Shown here piece by piece: positions 44,491 through 54,033 of a stretch of DNA of 64,000 nucleotides. The translations under genes and the position numbers were made by a program. Source of the stretch: Bog-756 sp963778165. Lineage in GTDB: Bacteria; Actinomycetota; Acidimicrobiia; Acidimicrobiales; RAAP-2. The notes under the pieces were generated by a model. It made no database searches and was not told the DNA's origin. It saw only the letters and a program-made list of their open reading frames with translations. The number at the start of each line of letters is the position of its first letter. Positions within the stretch are counted from its first letter, which is position 1. Where the stretch lies: positions 248,001-312,000 of the forward strand of contig CAVZTE010000001.1 of assembly GCA_963778165.1 (NCBI GenBank), in the 5' to 3' direction.

Positions 44491-45726
44491 TTACGCCGAC
44501 TCCGGCCTCACTCCCTCGGCCGGCTCCGTCACGAGAGTGGGGCTGTCATCGAGTATGCGATTTGCACCAGGAGTGACGATTGCGTCTCTCATCCCACCTC
44601 TCACGAGGAAGGGACGCTCTACGAAGTTGAAGAAGATCCGTCCGGCGACCGCGCACGCTGCCACTCCACCCGTCATTCCGAGAGCCAACGTGCCGAACGG
44701 GCTCAGATGGAGCTGGTGGACCCAGGGGGCCAGCAACAACAGGATCGGTTGGTGCAGGAGATAGAAGCTAAAGGAGATCACGCCGAGCTTTTGCACGCTT
44801 CGGCCCACGACATTCCCCGTGAAGACTTCATTGGGGACGAACGAACAGGCCAGGACCAGACCCGACGCGAAGAGCCCGTAACCGAAGTCTCGGCCCAGGG
44901 GCGAGTTCAGAGACTCTCCCGCTGCGGCGATGGGCGCTCCAATCACCAGAGCCAGCAGGGCCCACTTCAAATCACTTCGTCGCGGCGAAGCCACCAGCTT
45001 GGCCACCCCCACGCCCAGGGCAAACTCGAACCACCGAGCCGGAAGCTCCTTACTCAGGTCCGGACCCACAGTATGACTGAGCGCCACATGTGACCACTCA
45101 TTTGCGAACACGTACCAGACGACTGCAATCAGCATGGTCGTTGCTATGGATTTGATGAAGCCCCACTTCCGGATCATCACAAGGAGGAGAGGAAAGACGA
45201 GGTAGAGCTGTACCTCCAATGCGATCGACCAGAATGGTCCATTGATGGCGGCGATCGTTGCGGCGAACCAGGACTGAATTAAGAAGACGTGGGTGACCAG
45301 GTCCCACCCATTGACCGGGTGTCCGACAACGAGCTTGTCCACGTAGGGGATGAGCTCCAGCAAAAAGAACAACATGAGCGCTGCGTAGTAGGCCGGAAGA
45401 ATTCGCCAAGCCCGTCGCTTGTAAAAGGCCACCGTCTTCAGCCCCCGGGGTGGCGCAGATGCGTCCTGATTCTTGAACAGCGGGTGAGCGAGGCAGAATC
45501 CCGAGATCACGATGAACAGGTCCACCCCCCAGGATCCGATGCTTGCCAATCGGAAGATCGGTGCCAGAAGGGTGTGACCGTGCGCCAGCTGCAGTGGCGA
45601 GTTGTCCCAATAGGCGTAGACGTGGACCGACACGACGGAAAGGACCGCCAGGGCTCTCAGCACGTCTATGTAGTCGAGCCGACCCTTGATCCTTTCAACA
45701 TCTGCCAGGGCTCTCGCCTCCGCCAC
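44491..45726 (-). CDS. acyltransferase family protein (AT3/OafA type)
   Basis: 411 residues, about ten transmembrane helices. LDYIDVLRALAVLSVVSVHVY and the GVDLFIVISGFCLAHPL helix are the hallmark of acyltransferase_3 proteins that O-acylate surface sugars or lipids; ISFSFYLLHQPILLLLAPW is the C-terminal signature. It lacks the extracellular SGNH domain of some relatives. Acceptor unknown. Confidence 0.9.
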   Translation of the reverse strand: MAEARALADVERIKGRLDYIDVLRALAVLSVVSVHVYAYWDNSPLQLAHGHTLLAPIFRLASIGSWGVDLFIVISGFCLAHPLFKNQDASAPPRGLKTVAFYKRRAWRILPAYYAALMLFFLLELIPYVDKLVVGHPVNGWDLVTHVFLIQSWFAATIAAINGPFWSIALEVQLYLVFPLLLVMIRKWGFIKSIATTMLIAVVWYVFANEWSHVALSHTVGPDLSKELPARWFEFALGVGVAKLVASPRRSDLKWALLALVIGAPIAAAGESLNSPLGRDFGYGLFASGLVLACSFVPNEVFTGNVVGRSVQKLGVISFSFYLLHQPILLLLAPWVHQLHLSPFGTLALGMTGGVAACAVAGRIFFNFVERPFLVRGGMRDAIVTPGANRILDDSPTLVTEPAEGVRPESA

Positions 45727-45836
45727 GATCTGTTCCTCTCGCTCTTGCCTCGACTGGGCGGCGCTACGTGTCCTCTCCTTTCGTCGGCTCGCGAGATTCC
45801 GAGCTTTAGATTTCTCACCGTTGGGCCAGGCCTAGC

Positions 45837-46407
45837 CATAGGCCGTGACGTCTCCATCGGACGGCATCAGCCGGTGCATGACACGAGCGAGACCCTGGCC
45901 GAGTAGAGACCCGCGACTGCCCGGTTCGACCACCAGCATCGAGAAGTCGGACATCGTGTTGGACGTGGGTGCCCGCCTGGGGGGCGACACGTCGGCCCTT
46001 GGCGCGTCCCCCTTGACGCGGTGAAAGCCCCCCAGCCGCCATCAGTGGTCAGGACCTCAGTGAGGGCAAGACCCGAGGGCCCTGTCACAGGTGTTGTGTA
46101 GCCGTCCTGAGCGTCGGCCACCGTCCGGCCAGCAGCACCACGTCGGAGCGCGGACATCGGAGCCGGGACGCTTCTGGCCGTGCCTCCCGCCGGCCGGCCT
46201 GGATGGTCACCGCCGCCCGGGTGGGCCGACCCTGGTCGTCACGGCCGGTGAGGACCCGGACCGCCATACCTCGGAGAGCGTTCAGGGAGGGTCGCCACGG
46301 GAGAACCCACCAACGAGTACGGCCAGAGCCCGTTCGGCCCGGTTCCGAGACCCGAGCGGCGCCGGCCGCCCCCCAGAGGATTGGCTGAGGACGGACGTCG
46401 GAGGCAG
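45837..46407 (-). pseudogene. possible degenerate coding sequence
   Basis: Several frames look like parts of one protein without being complete: PSLNALRGMAVRVLTGRDDQ, GPSGLALTEVLTTDGGWG and, in another frame, MSDFSMLVVEPGSRGSLLGQ ending near 45837. They would need at least two frame shifts to join. No family was recognised with confidence. The alternative is plain intergenic DNA between the acyltransferase and the acyl-CoA dehydrogenase. Confidence 0.25.
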
Positions 46408-47619
46408 CTACTGAATGTGCACCCCGGAGATGGACCGGGCGATGATCAGCCGCTGGATCTCGGAGGTGCCTTCGAAGATGGTGTAGATCTTCGAGTCGCG
46501 GTGCCAGCGCTCCACCGGATGGTCGCGGATATAGCCGTAGCCTCCCATGATCTGGATGGCCTCCTCGGTCGCGTGCACCGCGGTCTCGCCGGCGAACAGC
46601 TTGGACATCGACCCCTCGCCCGAGGTGAACTCCTTGCCGTTGCGACCCATCCACGATGCCCGCCAGATCAGGAGGCGGGATGCGTCGATCCTGGTCTTCA
46701 TGTCAGCCAGCTTGAAGGCGATGGCCTGGTTCTCGATGATGGCCCGGCCGAACGCCTTGCGCTCCTTGGCGTAGGCCAGTGAGTACTCGTACGCCGCCCG
46801 GGCGATGCCGAGGGCCTGCGCCCCGACGGTCGGCCGCGACGCCTCGAAGGTCTTCATGGCCGCCTGGCTGGTCGAGCGCTTGCCTTCGCGGGCGTTGGCC
46901 AACTTGGCGTCCAACTTCTCCTTGCCACCCAGGAGGCAACTGCCCGGAACCCGGACGTCATCGAGGATGACCTCAGCGGTGTGAGAGGCCCGGATGCCCA
47001 TCTTCTTGAACTTCTGCCCCTGGGAGAGACCGGCCGTACCCGGAGGAACGATGAAGCTGGCCTGGCCCCTCGAGCCGAGCTCGGGATCGACCGAAGCCAC
47101 CACCACATGGATGTCGGCGATCCCCCCGTTGGTGATCCAGGTCTTCGTCCCGTTGATGACCCACTCGTCCTTGGCCTCGTCGTAGACGGCCCGGGTCCGG
47201 AGGGAGGACACGTCCGAGCCGGCGTCGGGTTCGGACACCGCGAACGCCGCCAGTTGGATCTTCTCCGGGGTGCCGAAGCACTGCGGCCCCCACTCCATCA
47301 ACTGCTCGGGCGTTCCGTTGGCGGCGATGCCGGCCAGACCCAGGGTGCTGCCGAAGATGGACAAGGCGATGCCGGCGTCGCCCCAGGACATCTCCTCATT
47401 GGCGATGGGCAGCAACAGCCCGGTGTCGTCGGAGAAGCACTGGATGATGAAGTCGAACGAGTAGAGACCGATCCGGGCGGCCTCTTCGATGATGGGCCAC
47501 GGCGTCTCTTCACGCTCGTCCCACTCGTGCCCGGCCGGGCGGATGACGGTCTCGGCAAAATCGTGGACCCACTTCTGGATCTGCAGTTGGTCCTCGTTGA
47601 GGTCGAGCGAGAATTCAGC
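46408..47619 (-). CDS. acyl-CoA dehydrogenase
   Basis: 403 residues from ATG 47619 (MAEFSLDLNEDQ), FAD enzyme of fatty-acid or branched-acyl oxidation. Domains: N-terminal helices, middle beta domain with LAAFAVSEPDAGSDVSSLRT and KTWITNGGIAD, and C-terminal helices with the RKAFGR element and the catalytic glutamate in IFEGTSEIQRL. Substrate chain length is not readable. The frame opens six codons earlier. Confidence 0.95.
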   Translation of the reverse strand, partial: AEFSLDLNEDQLQIQKWVHDFAETVIRPAGHEWDEREETPWPIIEEAARIGLYSFDFIIQCFSDDTGLLLPIANEEMSWGDAGIALSIFGSTLGLAGIAANGTPEQLMEWGPQCFGTPEKIQLAAFAVSEPDAGSDVSSLRTRAVYDEAKDEWVINGTKTWITNGGIADIHVVVASVDPELGSRGQASFIVPPGTAGLSQGQKFKKMGIRASHTAEVILDDVRVPGSCLLGGKEKLDAKLANAREGKRSTSQAAMKTFEASRPTVGAQALGIARAAYEYSLAYAKERKAFGRAIIENQAIAFKLADMKTRIDASRLLIWRASWMGRNGKEFTSGEGSMSKLFAGETAVHATEEAIQIMGGYGYIRDHPVERWHRDSKIYTIFEGTSEIQRLIIARSISGVHIQ

Positions 47620-47990
47620 CATCTTGACCTTCTCCATTCCGGCCCGTCGGGGCCCTCATGCACATCGGCCCTCACAAGCAGCCCCGGGGCCCCTCATCCC
47701 GGCGGCCGGTCGAGCCGGCAGCTACTTCGAAGTTACTCCATAGTAACCAAGAATGGCCGTTAACGCCACGCGGCAGGGCGAACCGCTGGTTGCCTGGACC
47801 TCAGGACCGGGTCGCCGAGGGCGAACTCTCCGGGACGACCGAGTCAGCAGCAGGGCGCAGGACAGGACTCGGGGCAAGGCGCCGGCGACCGGAGGTGCCC
47901 GTGGGCGCAGCGCTCCGGGGTGCCATGGCACGCCACCACGGCACCGGCGCTCAGCTGGGTCCGAGGACCCCGGGGAGGAAGGCGGTGAAG

Positions 47991-48203
47991 CTACGCAGGT
48001 TGGGCCAGGCGCACATCCACCGCCTGGAGCCCTTTGGGTCCTTCTTGAAGATCGAACTCAACCGCCTGACCCTCTTCGAGAGAGCGGAATCCGTTCATCT
48101 GGATGGCGGTGTGGTGCACGAACACATCAGCCCCACCATCAGGTTGCGAGATGAAGCCGAAGCCCTTCTCGGCGTTGAACCACTTGACTGTTCCGGAAGC
48201 CAC
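47991..48203 (-). CDS. cspA: cold-shock domain protein
   Basis: 70-residue single cold-shock domain: SGTVKWFNAEKGFGFI (RNP1) and DVFVHHTAI (RNP2), then VEFDLQEGPKGLQAVDV. Single-stranded nucleic-acid-binding chaperone. GTG 48203 is the start, as the frame further upstream is unconserved. The gene is monocistronic. Confidence 0.95.
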   Translation of the reverse strand: MASGTVKWFNAEKGFGFISQPDGGADVFVHHTAIQMNGFRSLEEGQAVEFDLQEGPKGLQAVDVRLAQPA

Positions 48204-48393
48204 GGTGGCATTCCCCTTTCCTCCACACGTGCGGTGCAGGCAGCCCCCGCCCACGAGACGAGCCTCGATCCTCCCGACCGGAGTGGACCTCGGACCCGCC
48301 TTCCCGGAGGAGGGTTCCCTACGGCAAACGCTAGCAGTCCCCCATGGCGAATCAACTGCTCAGGGCGCCTGTGGCGGCCTGTTCACGCGGCGT

Positions 48394-49785
48394 TCACCGA
48401 CGTCGGATCCGGGTCCCCTCGGCTCCGTCCTCCACCAGCCAACCGGCGGCCTCCAGTTGGCCACGCAGAGCGTCGGCCTCGTCCCACCGGCGGGCCGAAC
48501 GGGCCTCGTCCCGGCGCCGCACCAGCTCCGCCGTATCCGCATCCACCTCGCCCCCGGCCGCGGGCCGGAGGTCCAGACCCAGCACGGCGCAGAGCAGCGC
48601 CGCGGTCCGGGCGCTACGCCCGGCGGCCACGCTCTCGCCGCGGTCGTCGGCCCCGTTGGCGGTGCGGACCAGATCGAACACCGCGGCCAGGGCCCCCGGG
48701 GTGTCGAGGTCGTCGTCCATCCGCCGGCGGAACCGGTCCACGGCCTCACGGTCGATGTCGTCCCCGCCCGGGTGGTCGACCACCGGACCCGCCGAGAGCT
48801 GATCGGGGAGGTCGAACCGGCGGGCCAGTTCGTCCAGCCGGGCCAGCCCGGATTCGGCGTCGGCGATGGTCTCGGGCGTGACCTCGATGGGTGACCGGTA
48901 GTGGGACCGCAGCACCAACAGCCGGTAGGCCCGGGGGTCGCTCCGGTCCAACAGGTCCCGGAGGGAGGTGAAGTTGCCCAACGACTTGGACATCTTTTCT
49001 CCCCCCACGGTGACCCAGCCGTTGTGGACCCAGTGACGGGCGAACTCCTGCCCGGCCGCCACCGCCTGGGCCCGCTCGTTCTCGTGGTGGGGGAACATGA
49101 GGTCCAGTCCCCCACCGTGGAGCTCGAACCCCTCTCCCAGCAGATCGAGCGACATGACCACGCACTCGGTGTGCCACCCGGGCCGGCCCGGGCCCCAGGG
49201 CGACTTCCACGACGGCTCCCCCTCCTTGGCCTTCTTCCACAGCACGAAGTCCAGAGGTGACCGCTTCTCCTCGTCGGCCTCCACCCGGGCCCCGGCCCGC
49301 AGCGACTCGAGGGGCTGGTGGGCCAGCAGCCCGTAGCCGGGCACATCGGCCACCGACAGGTACACCCCGTCACCGGTCTCATAGGCCACGCCCCTGGCCA
49401 CCAGGTCGGCCACCAGCTCGATCATGCGGTCCACATAGGCGGTGGCGTGCGGGGCCTCGTCCGGTCGCAGCACCCCGATGGCATCCATGATCTCCCACCA
49501 CTCGGCTTCGTTGGTGGCGGTGAACTCGTCGATCCCGATGCCGAGGGCATTGGCCCGGTCGATGATCTTGTCCTCGATGTCGGTGATGTTGGAGACGTAG
49601 GTCACGTCGAGACCGGTGAACAGCAGGTAGCGGCGCAGGACGTCGAAGACCAGGGAGAACCGCCCGTGGCCCAGGTGGGGCACCCCGTCGACGGTCGGAC
49701 CGCACACGTACATGGAGACCCGGCCCGGCACCCGCAGCTGGAGCGGCGAGACCTCGCCGGTGGCGGAGTCGTGGAGCGTCAGCAC
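48394..49785 (-). CDS. cysS: cysteinyl-tRNA synthetase
   Basis: 463 residues, class I aminoacyl-tRNA synthetase. YVCGPTVDGVPHLGHGR includes the first zinc ligand and the HIGH-like HLGH; GWHTECVVMS and FPHHENERAQ hold further zinc ligands; KMSKS is present as GEKMSKSLGNF. GTG 49785 is the start; the long open frame beyond it is antisense to valS. Divergent from valS with 21 bases between the start codons. Confidence 0.95.
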   Translation of the reverse strand: MLTLHDSATGEVSPLQLRVPGRVSMYVCGPTVDGVPHLGHGRFSLVFDVLRRYLLFTGLDVTYVSNITDIEDKIIDRANALGIGIDEFTATNEAEWWEIMDAIGVLRPDEAPHATAYVDRMIELVADLVARGVAYETGDGVYLSVADVPGYGLLAHQPLESLRAGARVEADEEKRSPLDFVLWKKAKEGEPSWKSPWGPGRPGWHTECVVMSLDLLGEGFELHGGGLDLMFPHHENERAQAVAAGQEFARHWVHNGWVTVGGEKMSKSLGNFTSLRDLLDRSDPRAYRLLVLRSHYRSPIEVTPETIADAESGLARLDELARRFDLPDQLSAGPVVDHPGGDDIDREAVDRFRRRMDDDLDTPGALAAVFDLVRTANGADDRGESVAAGRSARTAALLCAVLGLDLRPAAGGEVDADTAELVRRRDEARSARRWDEADALRGQLEAAGWLVEDGAEGTRIRRR

Positions 49786-49806
49786 GCAGGGTACGGTAAC
49801 CCGATC
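49786..49806. promoter_or_regulatory. bidirectional promoter between cysS and valS
   Basis: The 21-base gap holds a near-palindrome. TACGGT (49792-49797) on the plus strand and TACCGT (complement of 49793-49798) on the minus strand both fit the actinobacterial -10 (TANNNT) and sit about 7-9 bases from the two start codons, suggesting leaderless transcripts in both directions. Confidence 0.35.
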
Positions 49807-52420
49807 ATGACCACGGACGCGACCGGTGCGACAGACCCCATGTCCGGCCCGTCCGGAATCCCCGAGAAGCCGGGCCTCGAAGGGCTCGAAGCGGTGTGGT
49901 CGGCCCGCTGGGATGCGGCCGGCACCTACACCTTCGACCGCACCGCGTCCCGCCCCCAGGTGTACTCCATCGACACCCCACCGCCCACGGTCTCGGGGTC
50001 GCTCCACATCGGGCACGTCTTCTCCTACACCCACACCGACGCCATGGCCCGCTTCCACCGGATGCGGGGGAAGGCCGTCTTCTACCCCATGGGCTGGGAC
50101 GACAACGGCCTCCCCACCGAGCGCCGGGTCCAGAACTACTTCGGGGTCCGCTGCGACCCCAGCCTCCCCTTCGACCCCGCCTTCACCCCGCCGGCCGCAC
50201 CGCCCAAGGACCCCATCTCCATCTCGCGCCCCAACTTCGTGGCCCTCTGCCACCAGTTGACCGAGGAGGACGAGCAGGTCTTCGAGAACCTGTGGCGCAC
50301 CCTGGGCCTGTCGGTCGACTGGTCCCACACCTACTCCACCGTGTCCGAGCAGGCCCAACGGGTCTCCCAGCGCGGGTTCCTCCACCTGGCCCAGCGGGGC
50401 CAGGTGGTCCAGCGCACCGCACCCACCCTGTGGGACGTGGACTTCCGGACCGCGGTGTCCCAGGCCGAGCTGGAGGACCGGGAACGCCCCGGCGCCTACC
50501 ACCGGCTCCGGTTCCCCCGGGTGGACCACGACGGCGGCGTGGACATCGAGACCACCCGGCCCGAGCTGCTCCCGGCCTGCGTGGCCCTGGTGGCCCACCC
50601 CGACGACGAGCGGTACCGGCCCCTGTTCGGCACCGAGGTGCGCACCCCCCTCTTCGGCGTGCGGGTCCCGGTGCTGGCCCACCAGTTGGCCGACCCCGAG
50701 AAGGGGTCGGGCATCGCCATGATCTGCACCTTCGGCGATACCACCGACGTGGTGTGGTGGCGTGAGCTGGCCCTTCCCACCCGGACCGTGGTGGGCCGGG
50801 ACGGCCGGCTCCTGCCGGTCAGTTGGGGCACCCCGGGGTGGGAGTCCGACCAACCCGAGGCCGCCACCGCCCACTACCAGGAGCTGTCCGGCCGCACCGT
50901 CAAGCAGGCCCAGAACCGCATCGTCGAGCAGCTGGCGGAGTCGGGCGACCTGATCGGTGAGCCCACCCCGATCACCCACCCGGTCAAGTTCTACGAGAAG
51001 GGCGAGCGGCCGCTCGAGATCGTGTCGTCGAGACAGTGGTTCGTCGAGACCCTCCCCCTGCGTGACCGGCTGCTGGCCCGGGGCGAGGAGCTCCGTTGGC
51101 ACCCGCCGTACATGGCCCACCGCTACCGGTCGTGGGTCGAGGGGCTCAACGGGGACTGGAACATCAGCCGGCAGCGCTTCTTCGGGGTGCCCTTCCCGGT
51201 CTGGTACCCGGTCGACGAAGCCGGCGAGGCCGTGTTCGACGCCCCCCTCATGGCGGCCGAGGACCGGCTCCCGGTCGATCCGTCCACCGACGTGCCCGAC
51301 GGCTTCACCGAGGCCCAGCGGGGTCAGCCGGGCGGGTTCAGTCGGCGATCCCGATGTCATGGACACCTGGGCCACCTCGTCCCTGACCCCCCAGATCGCC
51401 GGCGGCTGGGTGGACGATGCCGACCTGTTCGAGCGGGTGTTCCCCATGGACGTGCGGCCCCAGGCCCACGAGATCATCCGCACCTGGCTGTTCTCGACCA
51501 TCGTCCGGTCCGAGCTGGAGCACGGCTGCCTGCCGTGGTCGGACGCCGCCATCTCCGGTTGGGTGCTCGATCCCGACCGCAAGAAGATGTCCAAGTCCAA
51601 GGGGGACGTGGTCACCCCCCTCCCCCTGGTCGAGAAGCACGGGGCCGACGCCGTCCGCTACTGGGCCGCCGGCGGACGGCCCGGGACTGACACCGCCTTC
51701 GACGAGGGCCAGATGAAGGTGGGCCGGCGCCTGGCCATCAAGGTGCTCAACGCCTCGCGCTTCGCCCTGGGCCGCATCGCCGGTGAGGACGGACAGGTCA
51801 TCGCCCCGGCCGTCGACGCCGTCACCGTCCCGCTGGACCGGGCCATGCTGACCCGGCTGGGCTCGGTGGTGGACGAGGCCACCGCGGCCTTCGAGGGCTA
51901 CGACTACGCCCGGGCCCTGGAACGGACCGAGGCCTTCTTCTGGTCGTTCTGTGACGACTACCTGGAGCTGGTCAAGACCCGGGCCTACGGGGAGCCCGGT
52001 GATGCCGCCACGGCCTCGGCCCGGGCCGCCCTGGCCACCGCCCTCTCGGTGTTGTTACGGCTGTTGGCCCCGGTGCTGCCGTTCGTGACCGAGGAGGTGT
52101 GGTCGTGGTGGCAGTCCGGCTCCATCCATACCGCCCCGTGGCCGGCCAGCTCGGAGCTGGGCCCAGCCGGGGTGGGTGAGGGTGACCAGGTGCTCGAGGT
52201 GGCCGCCGAGGTCCTCGGTCGGGTCCGTCAGGCCAAGTCCCAGGCCAAGCGGTCGATGCGCTCCAAGGTGGCCGCCCTCACCGTGACCGACACCCCGGCA
52301 CGCATCGCCGCCCTCCAGTTGGCCCGGGACGACGTAGCGGACGCCGGCGGGGTGGAGGAGCTGGTGACGGTGGAGGGCGATGAGCCCGACATCACCGTGG
52401 TGCTGGCCGACGAGGAGTGA
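49807..52420 (+). CDS. valS: valyl-tRNA synthetase, frameshifted near 51338
   Basis: About 870 residues, class I synthetase of the archaeal/actinobacterial ValRS type. HIGH is at residues 67-70 (SLHIGHVF), KMSKS at 51584-51598, with the editing domain between. The first frame stays open through PGGF near 51335 and the second takes over at GDPDVMDTWATSSL; removing one base between 51335 and 51341 restores the protein. As valS is essential, this is most likely a sequencing or assembly error. Start ATG 49807. Confidence 0.92.
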
Positions 52421-52426
52421 GCTGGC

Positions 52427-53167
52427 TCAGGCCAGATAGACGCTGAGGGCGGCGGCGGCCATCTCCTCGGGTGTGCCCTCCTGCTGGATGCGGCCGTGCA
52501 CCATGATGGCGGCCCTGGTGGCCACCGACAGAGCGGTGGTCACGAACTGCTCGACCAACAGGATGGTCATCCCCTGGCGGCCCAGGTTCCCCACCAGCTC
52601 GTAGAGCTCGGCCACGATGAGCGGCGCCAGTCCCATGGACAGCTCGTCGAGCAGCAGCACCCGGGGATCGGTCACCAGGGCCCGGGAGATGGCCAGCATC
52701 TGCTGCTCCCCACCGGACAGGGTGCCGGCGGTCTGGCTCCGCCGCTCCTTCAGCCGGGGGAAGGCGGCGAAGGTCCTCTCCTCGACGTCCTTGGTGCTGA
52801 TGCCGCCCCGGTAGGTCCAGATGCGGAGGTTCTCGTGCACGGTGAGATTGGGGAAGATGCCCCGGCCCTCGGGCACGGCGCAGATACCGGCCCGGGCCAA
52901 CTTCTCCGGGGGGCGCTTCCCCACCGGCTCGTCACCGAACAGCACCTGGCCGCCGGTCGGGCGCATCCGCCCGCTGATGACCTTGAGCAAGGTCGACTTG
53001 CCGGCCCCGTTGGGCCCGAGGAGGGCGAACACGCTGCCGGCCGGGACGGCCAGGTCCACGCCGTGGAGCACCTCGATGCGGCCGTAGGCCGCGGTCACCC
53101 CCGACAGGGTGATGCTCGGCGGCAAGGCCCGGGTGGTGGCCCCCGGGGCCTCGGAGAGATCGGTCAT
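52427..53167 (-). CDS. livF: branched-chain amino acid-type ABC transporter ATP-binding protein
   Basis: 246 residues. Walker A GPNGAGKST, ABC signature LSGGEQQ, Walker B VLLLDELSMGL, H-loop region ILLVEQF. LivF-type: short, ends without C-terminal extension. First-downstream gene of the cluster livHM-livG-livF; overlaps livG by four bases. The transported substrate is presumably a branched-chain amino acid or small carboxylate/amide. Convergent with valS. Confidence 0.93.
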   Translation of the reverse strand: MTDLSEAPGATTRALPPSITLSGVTAAYGRIEVLHGVDLAVPAGSVFALLGPNGAGKSTLLKVISGRMRPTGGQVLFGDEPVGKRPPEKLARAGICAVPEGRGIFPNLTVHENLRIWTYRGGISTKDVEERTFAAFPRLKERRSQTAGTLSGGEQQMLAISRALVTDPRVLLLDELSMGLAPLIVAELYELVGNLGRQGMTILLVEQFVTTALSVATRAAIMVHGRIQQEGTPEEMAAAALSVYLA

Positions 53168-54033
53168 GGGGCGCCGTCGGCGGCGGGTGGGGCGGGTTCG
53201 GTCCCGGGGGCCGGCGCCGCCTCACCCAGATAGGCGGCCTGCACCATGGGATCCTTGCGGATCTCGTCGGGCGTGCCCGAGGCGATGATGTCCCCGAAGT
53301 CGAGGACGTAGATGTGGTCGCAGATCCGCATGACCAGTTCCATGTCGTGCTCCACCAGCAGCACGGCCATCCCATCGGCGGCCAGTTTGGAGAGCAGCTG
53401 TCCGAGGACGTTCGACTCCGACTCGTCCAGACCCGAGCCCGGCTCGTCCAACAGCAGGAGCTTGGGCTTGATGGCCAGGGCCCGGGCCAGCTCGACCATG
53501 CGGGCCAGCCCGGTCGACATGGCCGCCGAGTGATGGCCGCCCAGCCCGACCAGCCCCACCCCCTCCAGCAGTTGGTCCGGGTCGGTCACCGTCATGTCCC
53601 CCAGGGCGGTGGTGGCACCGGGATCAGCCCGGTTGGCCCGCCGCCGCCTCCCCGGCACCAGCCGGGCCAGCCGACGCGGCTGCCACCAGCGGGCGTCGGA
53701 CTCCAGCCCGACCAGGACGTTCTCCCCGGCGGTGAGCGAGCCGAACAGCTCGAGGCGTTGGAAGGTCCGGGCCAGGCCCAGCCGGGCCCGCCGGTGGGGC
53801 TTCATGGCCGTGACGTCGGTCTCGAACAGGTGGACCGTGCCCCGGCCGGGCGTCTGCAGCCCGCTGATGACGTTGAACAGGGTGGTCTTGCCGGCCCCGT
53901 TGGGCCCGATCAGCCCGGTGACCGTACCGGGCTGCACCGACAGGCTGACGCTGCTGAGAGCCGACACGCCGCCGAAGCGCACGGCCACCTCGGACACGGT
54001 GAGGACCGCGCCGGCCCGATCAGCCGGCGGCAC
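53164..54033 (-). CDS. livG: branched-chain amino acid-type ABC transporter ATP-binding protein
   Basis: 289 residues from GTG 54033, which follows GGGGAG and overlaps the stop codon of the permease; the frame is open to 54087. Walker A GPNGAGKTT, Q-loop and LivG-specific insert (DARWWQPRRLARLVPG), Walker B LLLLDEPGSGL, the H-loop VLLVEHDMELVM. A divergent signature (MSTGLARMVELARAL) replaces LSGGQ. Partner of livF. Confidence 0.92.
   Translation of the reverse strand: MPPADRAGAVLTVSEVAVRFGGVSALSSVSLSVQPGTVTGLIGPNGAGKTTLFNVISGLQTPGRGTVHLFETDVTAMKPHRRARLGLARTFQRLELFGSLTAGENVLVGLESDARWWQPRRLARLVPGRRRRANRADPGATTALGDMTVTDPDQLLEGVGLVGLGGHHSAAMSTGLARMVELARALAIKPKLLLLDEPGSGLDESESNVLGQLLSKLAADGMAVLLVEHDMELVMRICDHIYVLDFGDIIASGTPDEIRKDPMVQAAYLGEAAPAPGTEPAPPAADGAP

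Noticed and set aside
45880..45950. tRNA-like GGTTCGA element
   Set aside because: No pairing T-stem, acceptor or anticodon arms could be built around it.
51335..51341. Programmed ribosomal frameshift in valS
   Set aside because: No slippery heptamer or downstream pseudoknot seen, and ValRS is not known to be frameshifted.
49786..51615. A 1073-residue open frame extending cysS upstream across valS
   Set aside because: Only the part from 49785 downward matches CysRS; the rest is antisense to valS and is a by-product of high GC.
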